A DNA stretch of 64,000 bases from Paracoccus saliphilus (GTDB taxonomy: Bacteria; Pseudomonadota; Alphaproteobacteria; Rhodobacterales; Rhodobacteraceae): assembly GCF_028553805.1 (NCBI RefSeq), contig NZ_CP067140.1, positions 3,038,001 through 3,102,000 on the forward strand. The letters run 5' to 3'. The notes beneath the pieces are model-generated. The model worked only from the letters and a program-made list of their open reading frames with translations, made no database searches and was not told the DNA's origin. Below are positions 16,689 to 25,512 of the stretch, in pieces. The first letter of the stretch is position 1; each line of letters begins with the position of its first letter. The position numbers and the translations under genes are program-made.

Positions 16689-17648
16689 ATGCGTTTTCTG
16701 ACCACTCTCATCGCTATGGGCCTCGCGGCATTCACTGCCCAAGCTGCCGATATTGACGGCAGTGCGGACCACCCGTTGGTGCCGCGCTACGAAGATTCCG
16801 AGATTGTCGCCTATTCGAATGAGGAGTTCACAGACTACCGGCTGCTCAATGCCCGGACGGAAAATTATGGCGGCCTCGACAAGAACCACGATGCCGCCTT
16901 GTTGCTGGAAGGCAAGGTGACGCGGATCAGTTATCGCGCACCAGCCGAACGGTCGGTCCTGGAAGTGTTCCGCAACTATGAAAACGCGCTCGACGCTGCC
17001 GGCTTCGAGACGATCTTCACATGCGACCGCGAAGCCTGCGGCGGCCGCAATTTCAACCATGCTATAGCGGAAGGATCGCTCTACTCCTTGTTCGGCGAAT
17101 ACCAGGCCGAGCAACGTTACCTGGCAGCGAAACGTCCAAGCCCGGAAGGCGATGTCTATGCCGCCGTTTATTCCGTCATGAACAAGTCCGGCGGCGGGCC
17201 GAACAAGGATCGAGCCATGGTGCAACTCGATACCATTGAGCTACAGCCTATGGACGACAAAATGGTCGTGCTTGACGCAGGCAAGCTGGATGCCGGTTTG
17301 GCAGCAGATGGCAAAATCGCAGTCTACGGAATCCTGTTCGATTTTGACAAAGCCGATATCCGTTCCGATTCAGAACCTCAACTGGAGGAAATCGCGAAAC
17401 TATTGAAAGAGTCGCCGGAACTCGAGGTTCTCATCGTCGGGCATACAGATAATGAGGGCGCGCTCGATTATAATCAACTTCTGTCAACCCGGCGTGCCGC
17501 TGCCGTTGTGGAGGCCCTGACGGATACCTATGGCATCGATGCAGCACGGCTGACGCCTGTTGGTGCAGGCATGGCCGCACCCGTCGCCACCAACCGCACT
17601 GACGATGGACGAGCCGCCAATCGCAGGGTCGAGATCGTGGAACGATAA
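16689..17648 (+). CDS. OmpA-family exported protein with DUF4892-like N-terminal part
   Basis: This 319-residue protein has a signal peptide ending near AFTAQA (residue 19). Residues 20-200 resemble DUF4892, including DHPLVPRYEDSEIVAY and the Cys pair CDREACGG, which may form a disulfide. Residues 215-319 are an OmpA C-terminal domain: LFDFDKADIRSDSEPQLEEIAKLL, then VGHTDNEGALDYNQLLSTRRAAAV with the Asp and Arg that bind meso-diaminopimelate. It probably sits in the periplasm or outer membrane tied to peptidoglycan. It is a single gene with GGAGGG upstream. Confidence 0.86.
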   Translation: MRFLTTLIAMGLAAFTAQAADIDGSADHPLVPRYEDSEIVAYSNEEFTDYRLLNARTENYGGLDKNHDAALLLEGKVTRISYRAPAERSVLEVFRNYENALDAAGFETIFTCDREACGGRNFNHAIAEGSLYSLFGEYQAEQRYLAAKRPSPEGDVYAAVYSVMNKSGGGPNKDRAMVQLDTIELQPMDDKMVVLDAGKLDAGLAADGKIAVYGILFDFDKADIRSDSEPQLEEIAKLLKESPELEVLIVGHTDNEGALDYNQLLSTRRAAAVVEALTDTYGIDAARLTPVGAGMAAPVATNRTDDGRAANRRVEIVER

Positions 17649-17795
17649 CTTACTGCTTGAAGATCAACGCGGGCCATTGCCTTGGCAAAGTTCATGCCCT
17701 GACATCCACGAGAACGAGCACGTTCAATGATTGAAAACTGGGCATGAACAGCAGATCGGCAATGCGGGACTTTTCTGCCGTGGATTGCCAGCCGC

Positions 17796-18284
17796 TTAGC
17801 GCCTCGCCATCATTGGCAAGATCAGGCCCCACTGAGTTTCCTGAGGTGGACCGAATGGTTCGAAACCCAATTTTTTGTAAACAGCAATCGCCCGTGCGTT
17901 GTCAGGATGAGGATCAGTCGCGATCACGGGCGCTTCCTCATCAAAGAGAGCCTGCATTCTCGCGGCGATAAACGCTGAACCATGACCAACACCTATCATT
18001 TCAGGGTCTCCAATATATTGGTCAACTCCCCGCGAGCCCTTGGGAAGTTTGGCAAAATGGTGATCTTCCCACCCATGAACTGTGTAATCCTGCATGAACG
18101 CGAAGGGAACTCCGAAGGTTGAAATAATCCAGCGTGCTACCCGAGGATCAGCTAATTCTTCTTCATCGTATGGCTCATCCGAATCCCACCATTCACGGAC
18201 ATGAGGCTTCGATTGCCATTCCATGAGTAAATCGAGGTCATCCAGTGTCGCTTTGCGAAAACTGTATTGATTGGTTGTCATCAT
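17796..18284 (-). CDS. GNAT acetyltransferase, AAC(6')-like
   Basis: A 162-residue GNAT-fold protein. LMEWQSKPHVREWW near residue 20 and the segment SRGVDQYIGDPEMIGVGHGSAF, with acetyl-CoA loop-like GVGHGSAF, followed by TDPHPDNARAIAVYKKLGFEPFG, resemble the AacA/AAC(6') branch (Acetyltransf_8). The pyrophosphate-binding loop is normally Q/RxxGxG/A. Many chromosomal relatives acetylate small amines or siderophore precursors rather than drugs, so no resistance role should be assumed. It stands alone on the minus strand. Confidence 0.75.
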   Translation of the reverse strand: MMTTNQYSFRKATLDDLDLLMEWQSKPHVREWWDSDEPYDEEELADPRVARWIISTFGVPFAFMQDYTVHGWEDHHFAKLPKGSRGVDQYIGDPEMIGVGHGSAFIAARMQALFDEEAPVIATDPHPDNARAIAVYKKLGFEPFGPPQETQWGLILPMMARR

Positions 18285-18570
18285 TAGATCAGTTTAGCAA
18301 ATCATCCGCCGGTAGGTATAGGCGCGACCCGCTCCGTTGCCGCGCACATGAAGAACGACCGGCAACACGGCTCAAATGCTTGATGCCCTGAGAGGAAATG
18401 TGCCGAGATGAACCTGATCATTCTGATGACACGCGCGTAGAATCGAAGGGGAGGTCTGCCCGTTCACGCTCATTCATGGCATGATGGAACTCGTGGCACT
18501 CGACAGGCCTGTGTCATGTAGTTCCGCCGGCACCAGTCCAAAGCCCTGTTCGGCAACTGACGTGCTGCCT

Positions 18571-19818
18571 TCAGCGCCCGGCAGTGATGGCAAGCCCATC
18601 GGTGACAGCAGTGAAGACCTCGCTGAAAGAATGACGCGCAACGGGAAATTGTGCCTTCATCGTATCGGAAACCATGACCATCAGGCTGGAGCCGCCGACA
18701 TAGATCACCTGCTGGACATCAGCCGCGTCGATACCGGCGATCTGCAGCGTTTCCCGCGCTCCACCTGACAGCAAATCAGCGTGCCGCAAAAGGCTCCGCT
18801 CCAATCCCTCGGCTGGCAATGGCGCGAACAGGTCGCGCTCGATCTGGTCCAGCAGGATACGTGACTGCCCGTCTCCACCATTGGCCGCGATCTTGCCGCG
18901 CTCGACGGCAAAGGCCAGATCATGACCAAGCTCATCGTCCAGCACCTTCGCCAGACGGGATAGCCGGTCCGGGAACTGCGCCAGGCGGACCATCTCTGCG
19001 ACCATCCGGCGGTTCTGCGGCGAGTAGACGAAGGGGATTTTCTCCCATGTGGCAAGATCGTTGAAGATCGCGTTCGGGGTGGGCGACATGCCCGGTCCCA
19101 TCACCTTGCGCAACTGCGTTCCCTTGCCCAGCAACGGCATCACGTGATCGATATTGATCGACCTGTCGAAATCCGTGCCACCGATGCGCACACCGTGATT
19201 GGCAAGGATCGTCACACCCTCATTGCCGGAGCGGAATAGTGAGAAATCCGAGGTGCCACCCCCGACATCGACGATCAGGCCGATCGCGCCGGGGTGATCC
19301 AGCGCGCCGCCAGCGATCGCGGCGGCCTCGGGTTCGGGCATGAAGCTCACTTCGCGAAACCCCGCTGCCAGGTAACAGCTACGCAGATCCGCCTCGGCCT
19401 GCTCCTCGCGCGGATCGCCGGAGCCATGGAACACCACGGGTCTACCCGACAGGGCGTGGTCGAAGACCATCCCGGTCTCGGCTTCGGCGCGGGTTTTGAT
19501 CTGTTTCAGGAAGCGGGCGATGATCTCGACAAAGGTCACCCGTTCGTTGAGGATCTGGCGCTTCTCATGCATCAACGTGGTGCCGAGCACTCGCTTCAGC
19601 GCACGCATGAAGCGCCCTTCCACGCCGTCCAGAAGTGCCCTGTTGGCCGCTTCGCCGATCAATGTCTGCCGGGTCTCGTAATCGAAGAAGAACGTTGTGG
19701 GCAGCGTGTCCTGGCCAGGGGCCATCTGGATCAACCGGGGCTTGCCATCGCAAAGATAGCCCGCAGCGGAATTGGAGGTGCCGAAGTCGACACCCAGGAT
19801 GCGGGTCTGCCGCGCCAT
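18571..19818 (-). CDS. Hsp70-family protein, YegD-like
   Basis: This 415-residue protein is the nucleotide-binding domain of an Hsp70/actin-like ATPase. It has the phosphate-1 motif GVDFGTSNSAAGY at residue 9, phosphate-2 IGLIVDVGGGTSDFSLF near 200, and the adenosine-binding motif VIYVGGSSLM near 380. There is no substrate-binding domain, matching E. coli YegD rather than DnaK. It stands alone between an intergenic region and the MFS gene on the same strand, separated from it by 57 bases. The role is unknown. Confidence 0.85.
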   Translation of the reverse strand: MARQTRILGVDFGTSNSAAGYLCDGKPRLIQMAPGQDTLPTTFFFDYETRQTLIGEAANRALLDGVEGRFMRALKRVLGTTLMHEKRQILNERVTFVEIIARFLKQIKTRAEAETGMVFDHALSGRPVVFHGSGDPREEQAEADLRSCYLAAGFREVSFMPEPEAAAIAGGALDHPGAIGLIVDVGGGTSDFSLFRSGNEGVTILANHGVRIGGTDFDRSINIDHVMPLLGKGTQLRKVMGPGMSPTPNAIFNDLATWEKIPFVYSPQNRRMVAEMVRLAQFPDRLSRLAKVLDDELGHDLAFAVERGKIAANGGDGQSRILLDQIERDLFAPLPAEGLERSLLRHADLLSGGARETLQIAGIDAADVQQVIYVGGSSLMVMVSDTMKAQFPVARHSFSEVFTAVTDGLAITAGR

Positions 19819-19875
19819 GCCTATTCCTCCGATTTGAAATAAGGAGCGGGTCGATAGGGTGCGGAAATAGGTATG

Positions 19876-21078
19876 TCAAGCGAGCTGACGCAAAGCCGAG
19901 AATAGAGCCGTAGCGGCAAAGACGACCGCCGCGAACCCCAGTATCGTCCCTAATCCTAAGCCACTGTTGTGCCATCCCCATTGTGCGAGGGCGGGACTGC
20001 TGAGAACGGGCGAAAGGAACTGCCCGAGAAAAACCGACCCCGTCAGCAACGCGCCGGTCCTGCCGCGACGCTCTGGCGGGGTGGCGGCCAGCGACAGCAC
20101 GACAAAGCCTGGAATGGCCAGCGCATAACCCGCGCCGATCGCGGCGCACCCGACAAACACCGCCGCCTCCGTCTCGCTCGCGACAAGCAAAACAAACCCC
20201 GTGGCCATGAGACCAAAGCCACAGGCCCAGTTTCCGTCATTGCCAATACGCACGCGAATCCGGGGATAGAACAGCGCCGTCACAGCGCCCGCCAGCATCA
20301 GCATTCCCAAGGCCGCGCCGGTCATGGCTGGTGAACTATAGCCTTTGGCCGACAGGAAGAACGGCAGCTGGGTCGGCATCGTGAAGAACAGCATCGTCAC
20401 AACCATCTGGCCACAGGCAAGCAGGATCACCAGTCGCCGCGACGTCTCGGCGCCGGGCAAGTTGCGGACCCCGGCGACGGTTGTCTGGCGTTGTGGCTCA
20501 ACGATTACCCGCCAGAAAAAGGGCAGGATCAGCAAAGGTAAGGCGTAGATAGCGAAGGGCAGCCGTGGACTGATCATTGCCAGCAATCCGGCGAGAAGGA
20601 TGAAGACCAGCCCTCCGAAATTGCGGGCCGAGACCTGCCCGCTGGACACCTTGTGCAGCGCGTTGCCCGAGAAGTAATCGCCTAGCAATGCAGATTGTGC
20701 CGTCATGATCATCGCAAGTGCCACACCCAGAGCCAGCCTGCTGACAAGGATCAGGGGCAGCGAAGGCAGAACCAACCCGACGCTTCCGGCAAGGACGAAC
20801 AATACCAGTCCTGCCAGAAGCATGCGCCGTCTTCCGGACCTGTCTGCCATGGCCCCGCAGAATGGTGCGAATAGAACCACTGCCAAAGACGGCGCGGGGA
20901 CCAGCATGCGCACCAGGAAGGAGTTGATTTCCGTCTCCGGAAACTGCCGTTCCAGCCCCGGCAATGCGGGACTGATGGTCGCAGCAGTCATCACCGTCAG
21001 CGATGCTGCGATCATCAGGGCTATGGCGCGCGGATCGCGCCAGGTCGGTTGTTCGGTTAAACTGATAGGTTGGTGCAT
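19876..21078 (-). CDS. MFS transporter, probable efflux pump
   Basis: This 400-residue protein has about twelve membrane segments and the MFS motif A in the loop between helices 2 and 3 (GAMADRSGRRRMLLAG). Motif C-like residues of drug-proton antiporters are plausible near helix 5 but not certain. The start codon lies 38 bases beyond a MerR-type promoter on the minus strand, and the divergent MerR regulator begins 70 bases away, so export is probably induced by a compound the regulator senses. The substrate is unknown. Confidence 0.85.
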   Translation of the reverse strand: MHQPISLTEQPTWRDPRAIALMIAASLTVMTAATISPALPGLERQFPETEINSFLVRMLVPAPSLAVVLFAPFCGAMADRSGRRRMLLAGLVLFVLAGSVGLVLPSLPLILVSRLALGVALAMIMTAQSALLGDYFSGNALHKVSSGQVSARNFGGLVFILLAGLLAMISPRLPFAIYALPLLILPFFWRVIVEPQRQTTVAGVRNLPGAETSRRLVILLACGQMVVTMLFFTMPTQLPFFLSAKGYSSPAMTGAALGMLMLAGAVTALFYPRIRVRIGNDGNWACGFGLMATGFVLLVASETEAAVFVGCAAIGAGYALAIPGFVVLSLAATPPERRGRTGALLTGSVFLGQFLSPVLSSPALAQWGWHNSGLGLGTILGFAAVVFAATALFSALRQLA

Positions 21079-21115
21079 GGGCCTTGTCCTCTTGTCTGAG
21101 TTGTCAAAGGCAGGC

Positions 21116-21146
21116 AGGCTACGACTTCAAGTCAGCTTGAGGTCAA
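21116..21146 (-). promoter_or_regulatory. MerR-type promoter with 19-bp spacer and dyad
   Basis: On the minus strand, TTGACC and TAGCCT are separated by exactly 19 bases, which is too long for normal polymerase binding and is the hallmark of MerR-activated promoters. The spacer contains the dyad at 21124-21143 (ACTTCAAGTCAGCTTGAGGT), with perfect TCAAG/CTTGA arms, similar to SoxR boxes. It drives the MFS gene and overlaps the ribosome site of the divergent regulator, so the regulator would also repress itself. Confidence 0.75.
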
Positions 21147-21148
21147 GA

Positions 21149-21619
21149 ATGAAATTGCTAGATATTTCAGACGTCGTGGAAGCAAGCGGCACCCCCGCTT
21201 CGACACTGCGATACTACGAGTCGCTTCGCCTGATCGCGCCGGCGGGTAGACATGGCCTGCGACGCCAATATGAGCCCGAGGTTCTACAGCGATTGGCGTT
21301 GATCGGCATGGGGCGATCTGCCGGGCTGTCGCTCGGCGAAATCTCGGAATTGTTCGGCCGCAATGCCACTCCCGAGATTCCACGCGAGGACCTGCACCAG
21401 CGTGCCAATGCGTTGGACAGCAAGGCGCGTGAGATGATCGCTCTGGCCACCATGATGCGCCATGTGGCCGACTGCCCCGCCCCATCCCATATGGAATGCC
21501 CGACGTTCCTCAAGCTGCTGCGTATAGGCTCTGCCCACCGGTCGCGTGCGCGCAAACGGCAGGCACGCAGATCAACTGATCGAAAAATCAAGGACGCAAA
21601 AGCCGGGGAAGCACCATAG
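21149..21619 (+). CDS. MerR family transcriptional regulator
   Basis: This 156-residue protein has the MerR winged helix (residues 1-70) with ISDVVEASGTPASTLRYYESLRLI and the wing RRQYEPEVLQRL, a dimer helix 80-115, and a C-terminal Cys pair in ADCPAPSHMECPTF that could bind metal or react with oxidants. This differs from the CxxCxC cluster of SoxR. ATG 21149 is the natural start; the frame runs open further upstream only as antisense of the MFS gene. It is divergent from the MFS gene over the 19-bp-spacer promoter. The basic C-terminal tail of about 30 residues is unusual for the family. Confidence 0.84.
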   Translation: MKLLDISDVVEASGTPASTLRYYESLRLIAPAGRHGLRRQYEPEVLQRLALIGMGRSAGLSLGEISELFGRNATPEIPREDLHQRANALDSKAREMIALATMMRHVADCPAPSHMECPTFLKLLRIGSAHRSRARKRQARRSTDRKIKDAKAGEAP

Positions 21620-21725
21620 AGCAGCTTGCGAAGCTGTCCGCGCTGGATTTTCACGCCGAGTCCATGCTCGCATTTTGTATCATTGCCAATCTCCTCAATA
21701 TCCGGACCACAGGAAACAACACGAG

Positions 21726-21772
21726 GAATGGCTGGGATGTGGGACCGACCGAAGAACCGTGGTAGCGGCGAA
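21726..21772 (+). repeat. 47-bp direct repeat, copy 1
   Basis: This sequence recurs at 26271-26317 with about three mismatches, in the same orientation. It begins GAATGGCTGGGATGTGGGAC. The two copies bracket a 4.5-kb segment with the first winged-helix regulator and two secreted-protein genes. Confidence 0.75.
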
Positions 21773-21819
21773 CAGCGGGCATGAACTAGGATCAAAGGCA
21801 CAACTACCCGCAGTTTGCC

Positions 21820-22250
21820 TTCAGAACTCCAGCCACAGGGCAAAGCCACTGAAGAGTTCACCGAATGCGGCGATCAGCGCGACGCAGATAATGTTCAGCT
21901 CGTCCCTACCTCGCGCCATCTGGGCAATTGTGACGGCGCCGGTGCCGGACATGTTCGCGTTCAGTGACATCCATGGGCAATTGGATCAGCGACAACGACC
22001 GGTAAACTGGAAAGTCAGCGCAAAGGCAACGGGCGTCGTCAATCGTGTGAGCAGGAAAGCGATCGGCCAGGCAATGATGATCTGAACCACCCTCGCGGAC
22101 TTCCAGCGCGACGATCCGGATCACCTCCATCAGGAGCGTGAGGAACCTGCCTATATGGAGATCCTTCAGCTTCAGGAGGAGGGCTATCTCGAAGATTGGG
22201 AATACGACCCGGACGATCTACCAACCCGACGAAGGGGATGATTGGCCGGA
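21820..22250. pseudogene. Decayed coding remnants, no intact gene
   Basis: The minus strand from about 22100 to 21820 shows hydrophobic stretches broken by stops and frame changes: VVQIIIAWPIAFLLTRL in one piece and NIICVALIAAFGELFSGFALW ending in a stop near 21825. They look like two helices of a small membrane protein. The plus strand at about 22110-22240 has an acidic, gene-like piece (EEPAYMEILQLQEEGYLEDW) without a start. I cannot name either ancestor. Confidence 0.3.
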
Positions 22251-22294
22251 CAGCCCTACGCCGAATCTCCCGACTCGGCGATATGAAGGCCCCA

Positions 22295-23899
22295 TCACCG
22301 ACGAGATCCCCCATATGAAGAATGATAAACAAAGCTGTTCAGTCCACTGATGCCATGATTATTGGCTGGAGAACCGGCCGTTGACGCCACAAGCTCGGGG
22401 AAGCGCCTTGCGATTTCCGAGGCAATGGAGTCGCTTCCGTGGTGTCTCTGAAGATGGTGCACGAAACCCTTTAAGACATTCTGTTGATGTTCATGCTGCT
22501 GGAACTGCCTCGCCCAGGCCCTAAACATATAACGTGTCAGATGCTGGCCATCTTCATGTGTCATCGTTGCAAACATGTTTTCGGCATCTGCGCAAAGTTG
22601 CCTGGCCTTCGGTGGAACAAATAAGAGACCGAACGGGCCTCTATTCACCGGGGTAATACTGTGCAGATCAATGACGGAATTATAGGCGGCGGTCCGGTTC
22701 TCTCCGGCCATTAATGCGAATATCTTCAAAATGAGCAGATGGATGTGAAATTTCGAGTTAGGTTCGATCATACTGATCGCTTTATCATAGAGCGTCACCG
22801 CCACATCTATCCTGCCCCTGCTGGCTTCGATCTGCCCCTTCATGGCAAAGACCTCAGCGAATGACGTGCTATTTTGAAACGCCTCATTGGTCAGCCTGCC
22901 GGCCAGCTCAAGATATCCCCGGTCGATGAATCGCAGGAGTTTCGCTATAGGCAGGAGGAGATAGGGGTTGTTATGCGCGTCAGGCAGCGCCCTGAGGGCC
23001 AAGTCCTCGATTTCATCCTCCAGGGCCGTCCATTCATCGCCGCCTGAAGGGGCGTAATGGATACTTCGGATCAGCTTTTTATATGCGTTGAGTGCGAGCA
23101 TAACTGAAATCTCCGCTTCAGCATGCTCATCCCCACGTTCCATGTGAAGGTAGGCAACGGATTCACGCCACCTCGTGCCGTCATTAAGCGACATCACGGC
23201 GGCCTCTACACCCGGATCGATCAGTAACGCATGTCGCCAAAGGGCACATGCAATCCTATGCGATAATTCATCGATACGGTCACAACCATCTTCCTGCAGC
23301 CATGTCCGCCGGAAACTCTCAATGTTCCGGCGCGACCGCCCCTCCCGGAGCACCATCGCCAAGTGAACGATGCCGTTTTCAATATGTGTGCTGACATCGA
23401 GAGTGTAATCAAGGTTATCGTGCCCATGCGGACCAGGATTCCAATTGGGTCTGGGGATAATAACCTGATGTCCGCCGGTTTCGGCTGAAATCGCCGAGGC
23501 GAGCTGACTTGGAAAATTACCGATGACATCCTGGTCGTCACTCGATCCATAGACCGGTCCGATGAGCAGAAATGCCGAGATGGGTTCAGACTTTACCGGA
23601 TCGGCGACCCAGACATATCCGTCGCCATATCTGGTGGCGATGAAGCGGGAATCCTTGGCGGTATCGCCGAGACGCTTGCGAAGCCGATTGACGAGATAAT
23701 CGATATTCCGTTCGGAAAGATTGTCGTTTTTACCACCGAGGGCTTCAAGTAATTCCGCGCGAGTTATCAAGGTGTGAGGGTGTCGCACGAACCGCAACAG
23801 GAGCGCGTGCTCCTGTCGGGACAGGCGAATTGTCGTGCCGTCCTCACGTTTCGCAGTGAGCATATCCGGCTGAAAGATGAGATCGTGATAACAAGTCAA
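22295..23899 (-). CDS. Winged-helix (OmpR/PhoB-type) regulator with TPR-like C-terminal half
   Basis: This 534-residue protein starts with a Trans_reg_C domain (residues 1-95), including LSERNIDYLVNRLRKRLGD and the wing FIATRYGDGYVWV. Residues 110-230 form a conserved region opening FLLIGPVYG, and residues 280-480 are helical and TPR-like. There is no membrane segment, unlike CadC, and no receiver domain. I chose TTG 23899 after GGGGGGCGG because its paralogue at 27498-29075 and a third remnant also start with TTG at the aligned position. A frame extending to ATG 23953 adds 18 residues absent from the paralogue. It probably controls the secreted proteins beside it. Confidence 0.8.
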   Translation of the reverse strand: MTCYHDLIFQPDMLTAKREDGTTIRLSRQEHALLLRFVRHPHTLITRAELLEALGGKNDNLSERNIDYLVNRLRKRLGDTAKDSRFIATRYGDGYVWVADPVKSEPISAFLLIGPVYGSSDDQDVIGNFPSQLASAISAETGGHQVIIPRPNWNPGPHGHDNLDYTLDVSTHIENGIVHLAMVLREGRSRRNIESFRRTWLQEDGCDRIDELSHRIACALWRHALLIDPGVEAAVMSLNDGTRWRESVAYLHMERGDEHAEAEISVMLALNAYKKLIRSIHYAPSGGDEWTALEDEIEDLALRALPDAHNNPYLLLPIAKLLRFIDRGYLELAGRLTNEAFQNSTSFAEVFAMKGQIEASRGRIDVAVTLYDKAISMIEPNSKFHIHLLILKIFALMAGENRTAAYNSVIDLHSITPVNRGPFGLLFVPPKARQLCADAENMFATMTHEDGQHLTRYMFRAWARQFQQHEHQQNVLKGFVHHLQRHHGSDSIASEIARRFPELVASTAGSPANNHGISGLNSFVYHSSYGGSRR

Positions 23900-24001
23900 A
23901 CCGCCCCCCGCATCTCGATTTTTTTGATTTCCTCGTCCCGGACTCGAAGGCAAATCAATAACAAACGGCGCGCAGCCTCATCACTCAGCCGGGGTAGAGG
24001 T

Positions 24002-24027
24002 CTGCCGTAGGAACTATCCTACGGCAG
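24002..24027. terminator. Hairpin between regulator and exported-protein gene
   Basis: An eleven-base perfect stem (CTGCCGTAGGA with TCCTACGGCAG, loop ACTA) lies 15 bases after the stop of the exported-protein gene. A U-tract is lacking on the minus strand, so it may stabilise the message end or work with Rho. Confidence 0.5.
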
Positions 24028-24041
24028 GTTGCCTATTTTTC

Positions 24042-24926
24042 CTACTGCCCAGTTCGGCAGAACTGGGCTATCCGATCATCGCTGAAAGGCGCATTACGGC
24101 TCTTTCTCGCGACGAGCTGGCCGCTGTCGTTGCGCGAGCAGGTGACATAATCCGAAATGGATGCTGCCGGTTTCTGCTCTTCTGCGAAGTTCAATGCGAT
24201 CAGATCGATCTGTCCACGGCAATGCTGCGAGATCTGCGCATCGCTGAACGGGGCATCACCGCGTTTACGTGCGACGATCTGACCGCTGTCATTCCGCGAA
24301 CATGTCACGTAATCGGTGATTGAGCCGATCGATTCAGCAGCGACCGGTGTCGCGGCAGCAAAGCTCGGTGTGGCGCTCTGCTCGCGATCCGCACGCTCCG
24401 CGGCCCGGCGCTCAGATGAGGAACATATGCTGCTGGCAGGTATGCTCCCGACCTGACGAAGCGCCGCGCAGGCGCCCGGATCTCTTGAGGCGACCATGAT
24501 CAGCGCAGCTTGCCCTTGGCCCATCTGGGCCAGTAGGCAAGCCTCGTCGACCTGCGTCACACCTCCCGAGGCACCGCCGCCGATGATCGAGATCCCGATG
24601 CTGCCCGCGAGGCCGCAGGGATGTCCCGAGCCCATTGATGGCGGCTGAACCGCAGGAGCTGACCGCACCTCGTAGGACCCGCTATATTCATGCTGGGTTC
24701 TGGTCTCGGATTGTCCGCGTTGATCGAGATAGATCTGGGCATTTGACGTGCCACCGGATGCCGAAGCAGCCGCGGAACTTTCGACATGCGCGGAACTCGA
24801 TGAGCTGGATGTCGAATTACTGCTGGTTGTCTGGGCTCCAGCCTGGGGCACCCAGATCGCCGACGCGGTCAAAATTGATATCACGGCGACAGCTGCAGGA
24901 GCGATATTTCTATTGTTGCTATACAT
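24042..24926 (-). CDS. Exported protein with duplicated C-terminal module
   Basis: This 294-residue protein of unknown function has a signal peptide (AVISILTASAIWVPQAGAQ), then a Ser-rich linker (residues 32-60). A middle region has three Cys. Two copies of a 38-residue module follow near residues 200 and 255: each has DYVTCSRNDSGQ, then VARK, APFSD and a final Cys, suggesting two small disulfide-linked units. ATG 24926 has GGGAGG at good spacing; upstream codons are not part of the gene. It is 118 bases downstream of the Gly-rich exported protein and on the same strand, possibly in one operon. Confidence 0.75.
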   Translation of the reverse strand: MYSNNRNIAPAAVAVISILTASAIWVPQAGAQTTSSNSTSSSSSSAHVESSAAASASGGTSNAQIYLDQRGQSETRTQHEYSGSYEVRSAPAVQPPSMGSGHPCGLAGSIGISIIGGGASGGVTQVDEACLLAQMGQGQAALIMVASRDPGACAALRQVGSIPASSICSSSERRAAERADREQSATPSFAAATPVAAESIGSITDYVTCSRNDSGQIVARKRGDAPFSDAQISQHCRGQIDLIALNFAEEQKPAASISDYVTCSRNDSGQLVARKSRNAPFSDDRIAQFCRTGQ

Positions 24927-25002
24927 TGTATTTTCCTCCCCTCCGAACGCAGAGGTGGTGATGAAGGCCGGAGCCGGCACGTTCGGACACCCACCCCGGC
25001 CA

Positions 25003-25030
25003 ACTTAAGCCCGGTCATGCAGGCTTAAGT
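25003..25030. terminator. Hairpin after the Gly-rich protein gene
   Basis: ACTTAAGCC and GGCTTAAGT form a nine-base perfect stem with a ten-base loop, 15 bases downstream of the Gly-rich gene. No U-tract follows on the minus strand, so termination may be partial. Confidence 0.5.
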
Positions 25031-25044
25031 CGTGACACCTGGTC

Positions 25045-25437
25045 TCAGAACATGGTGCCGAAGCCGCCGAAAGCGCCGGAGCTGCTTCCGTTCGAACCGG
25101 TATATCCACCCGTTGCGGTCGCTCCGCCAAAGCCGATGGAACCCGAGGTCGAGGTGTTGTCCACACCACCCGTGGCAGTGGTGGCCGATCCAGAACCTGA
25201 GGCAGCTCCACCGAGACCGATGGTTGTAAAACCACCAGCGACACCGGTAGAACTCAGGCTCATGGTAGTCGTATTGGACGCACCCGACACTCCACCAAAG
25301 GTTCCCGATGCGGTTTCACCACCAAAGGTGGCACCACTTTCCGAGCCGGACCAGGAACCAGTGCCGAGCACCGTATCGGCCGAAGCAACGCCCACGGTCA
25401 AAAATACCGCTGAAGCGGCAACAACAAACTTCATCAT
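25045..25437 (-). CDS. Small Gly/Ser/Thr-rich exported protein
   Basis: This 130-residue protein has a clear signal peptide (MMKFVVAASAVFLTVGVASA). The mature part is almost only Gly, Ser, Thr and Ala with scattered Phe, in short alternating blocks such as SGATFGGETASGTFGG and GGFTTIGLGG, with no Cys. This composition suits a surface, matrix or amyloid-like protein, but no family is recognised. ATG 25437 follows GAGGGGAG. It faces a long AT-rich control region upstream and the exported protein at 24042-24926 downstream. Confidence 0.72.
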   Translation of the reverse strand: MMKFVVAASAVFLTVGVASADTVLGTGSWSGSESGATFGGETASGTFGGVSGASNTTTMSLSSTGVAGGFTTIGLGGAASGSGSATTATGGVDNTSTSGSIGFGGATATGGYTGSNGSSSGAFGGFGTMF

Positions 25438-25512
25438 TTGATTATCTCCCCTCTCTGGAACCGACCCAATGTCGTTCCAAGGAAATATGAGTAGCAATAA
25501 ACCGCCTAGCAA

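Noticed and set aside
20705..21148. Upstream extension of the MerR frame
   Set aside because: Antisense to the MFS gene; the winged helix starts at 21149.
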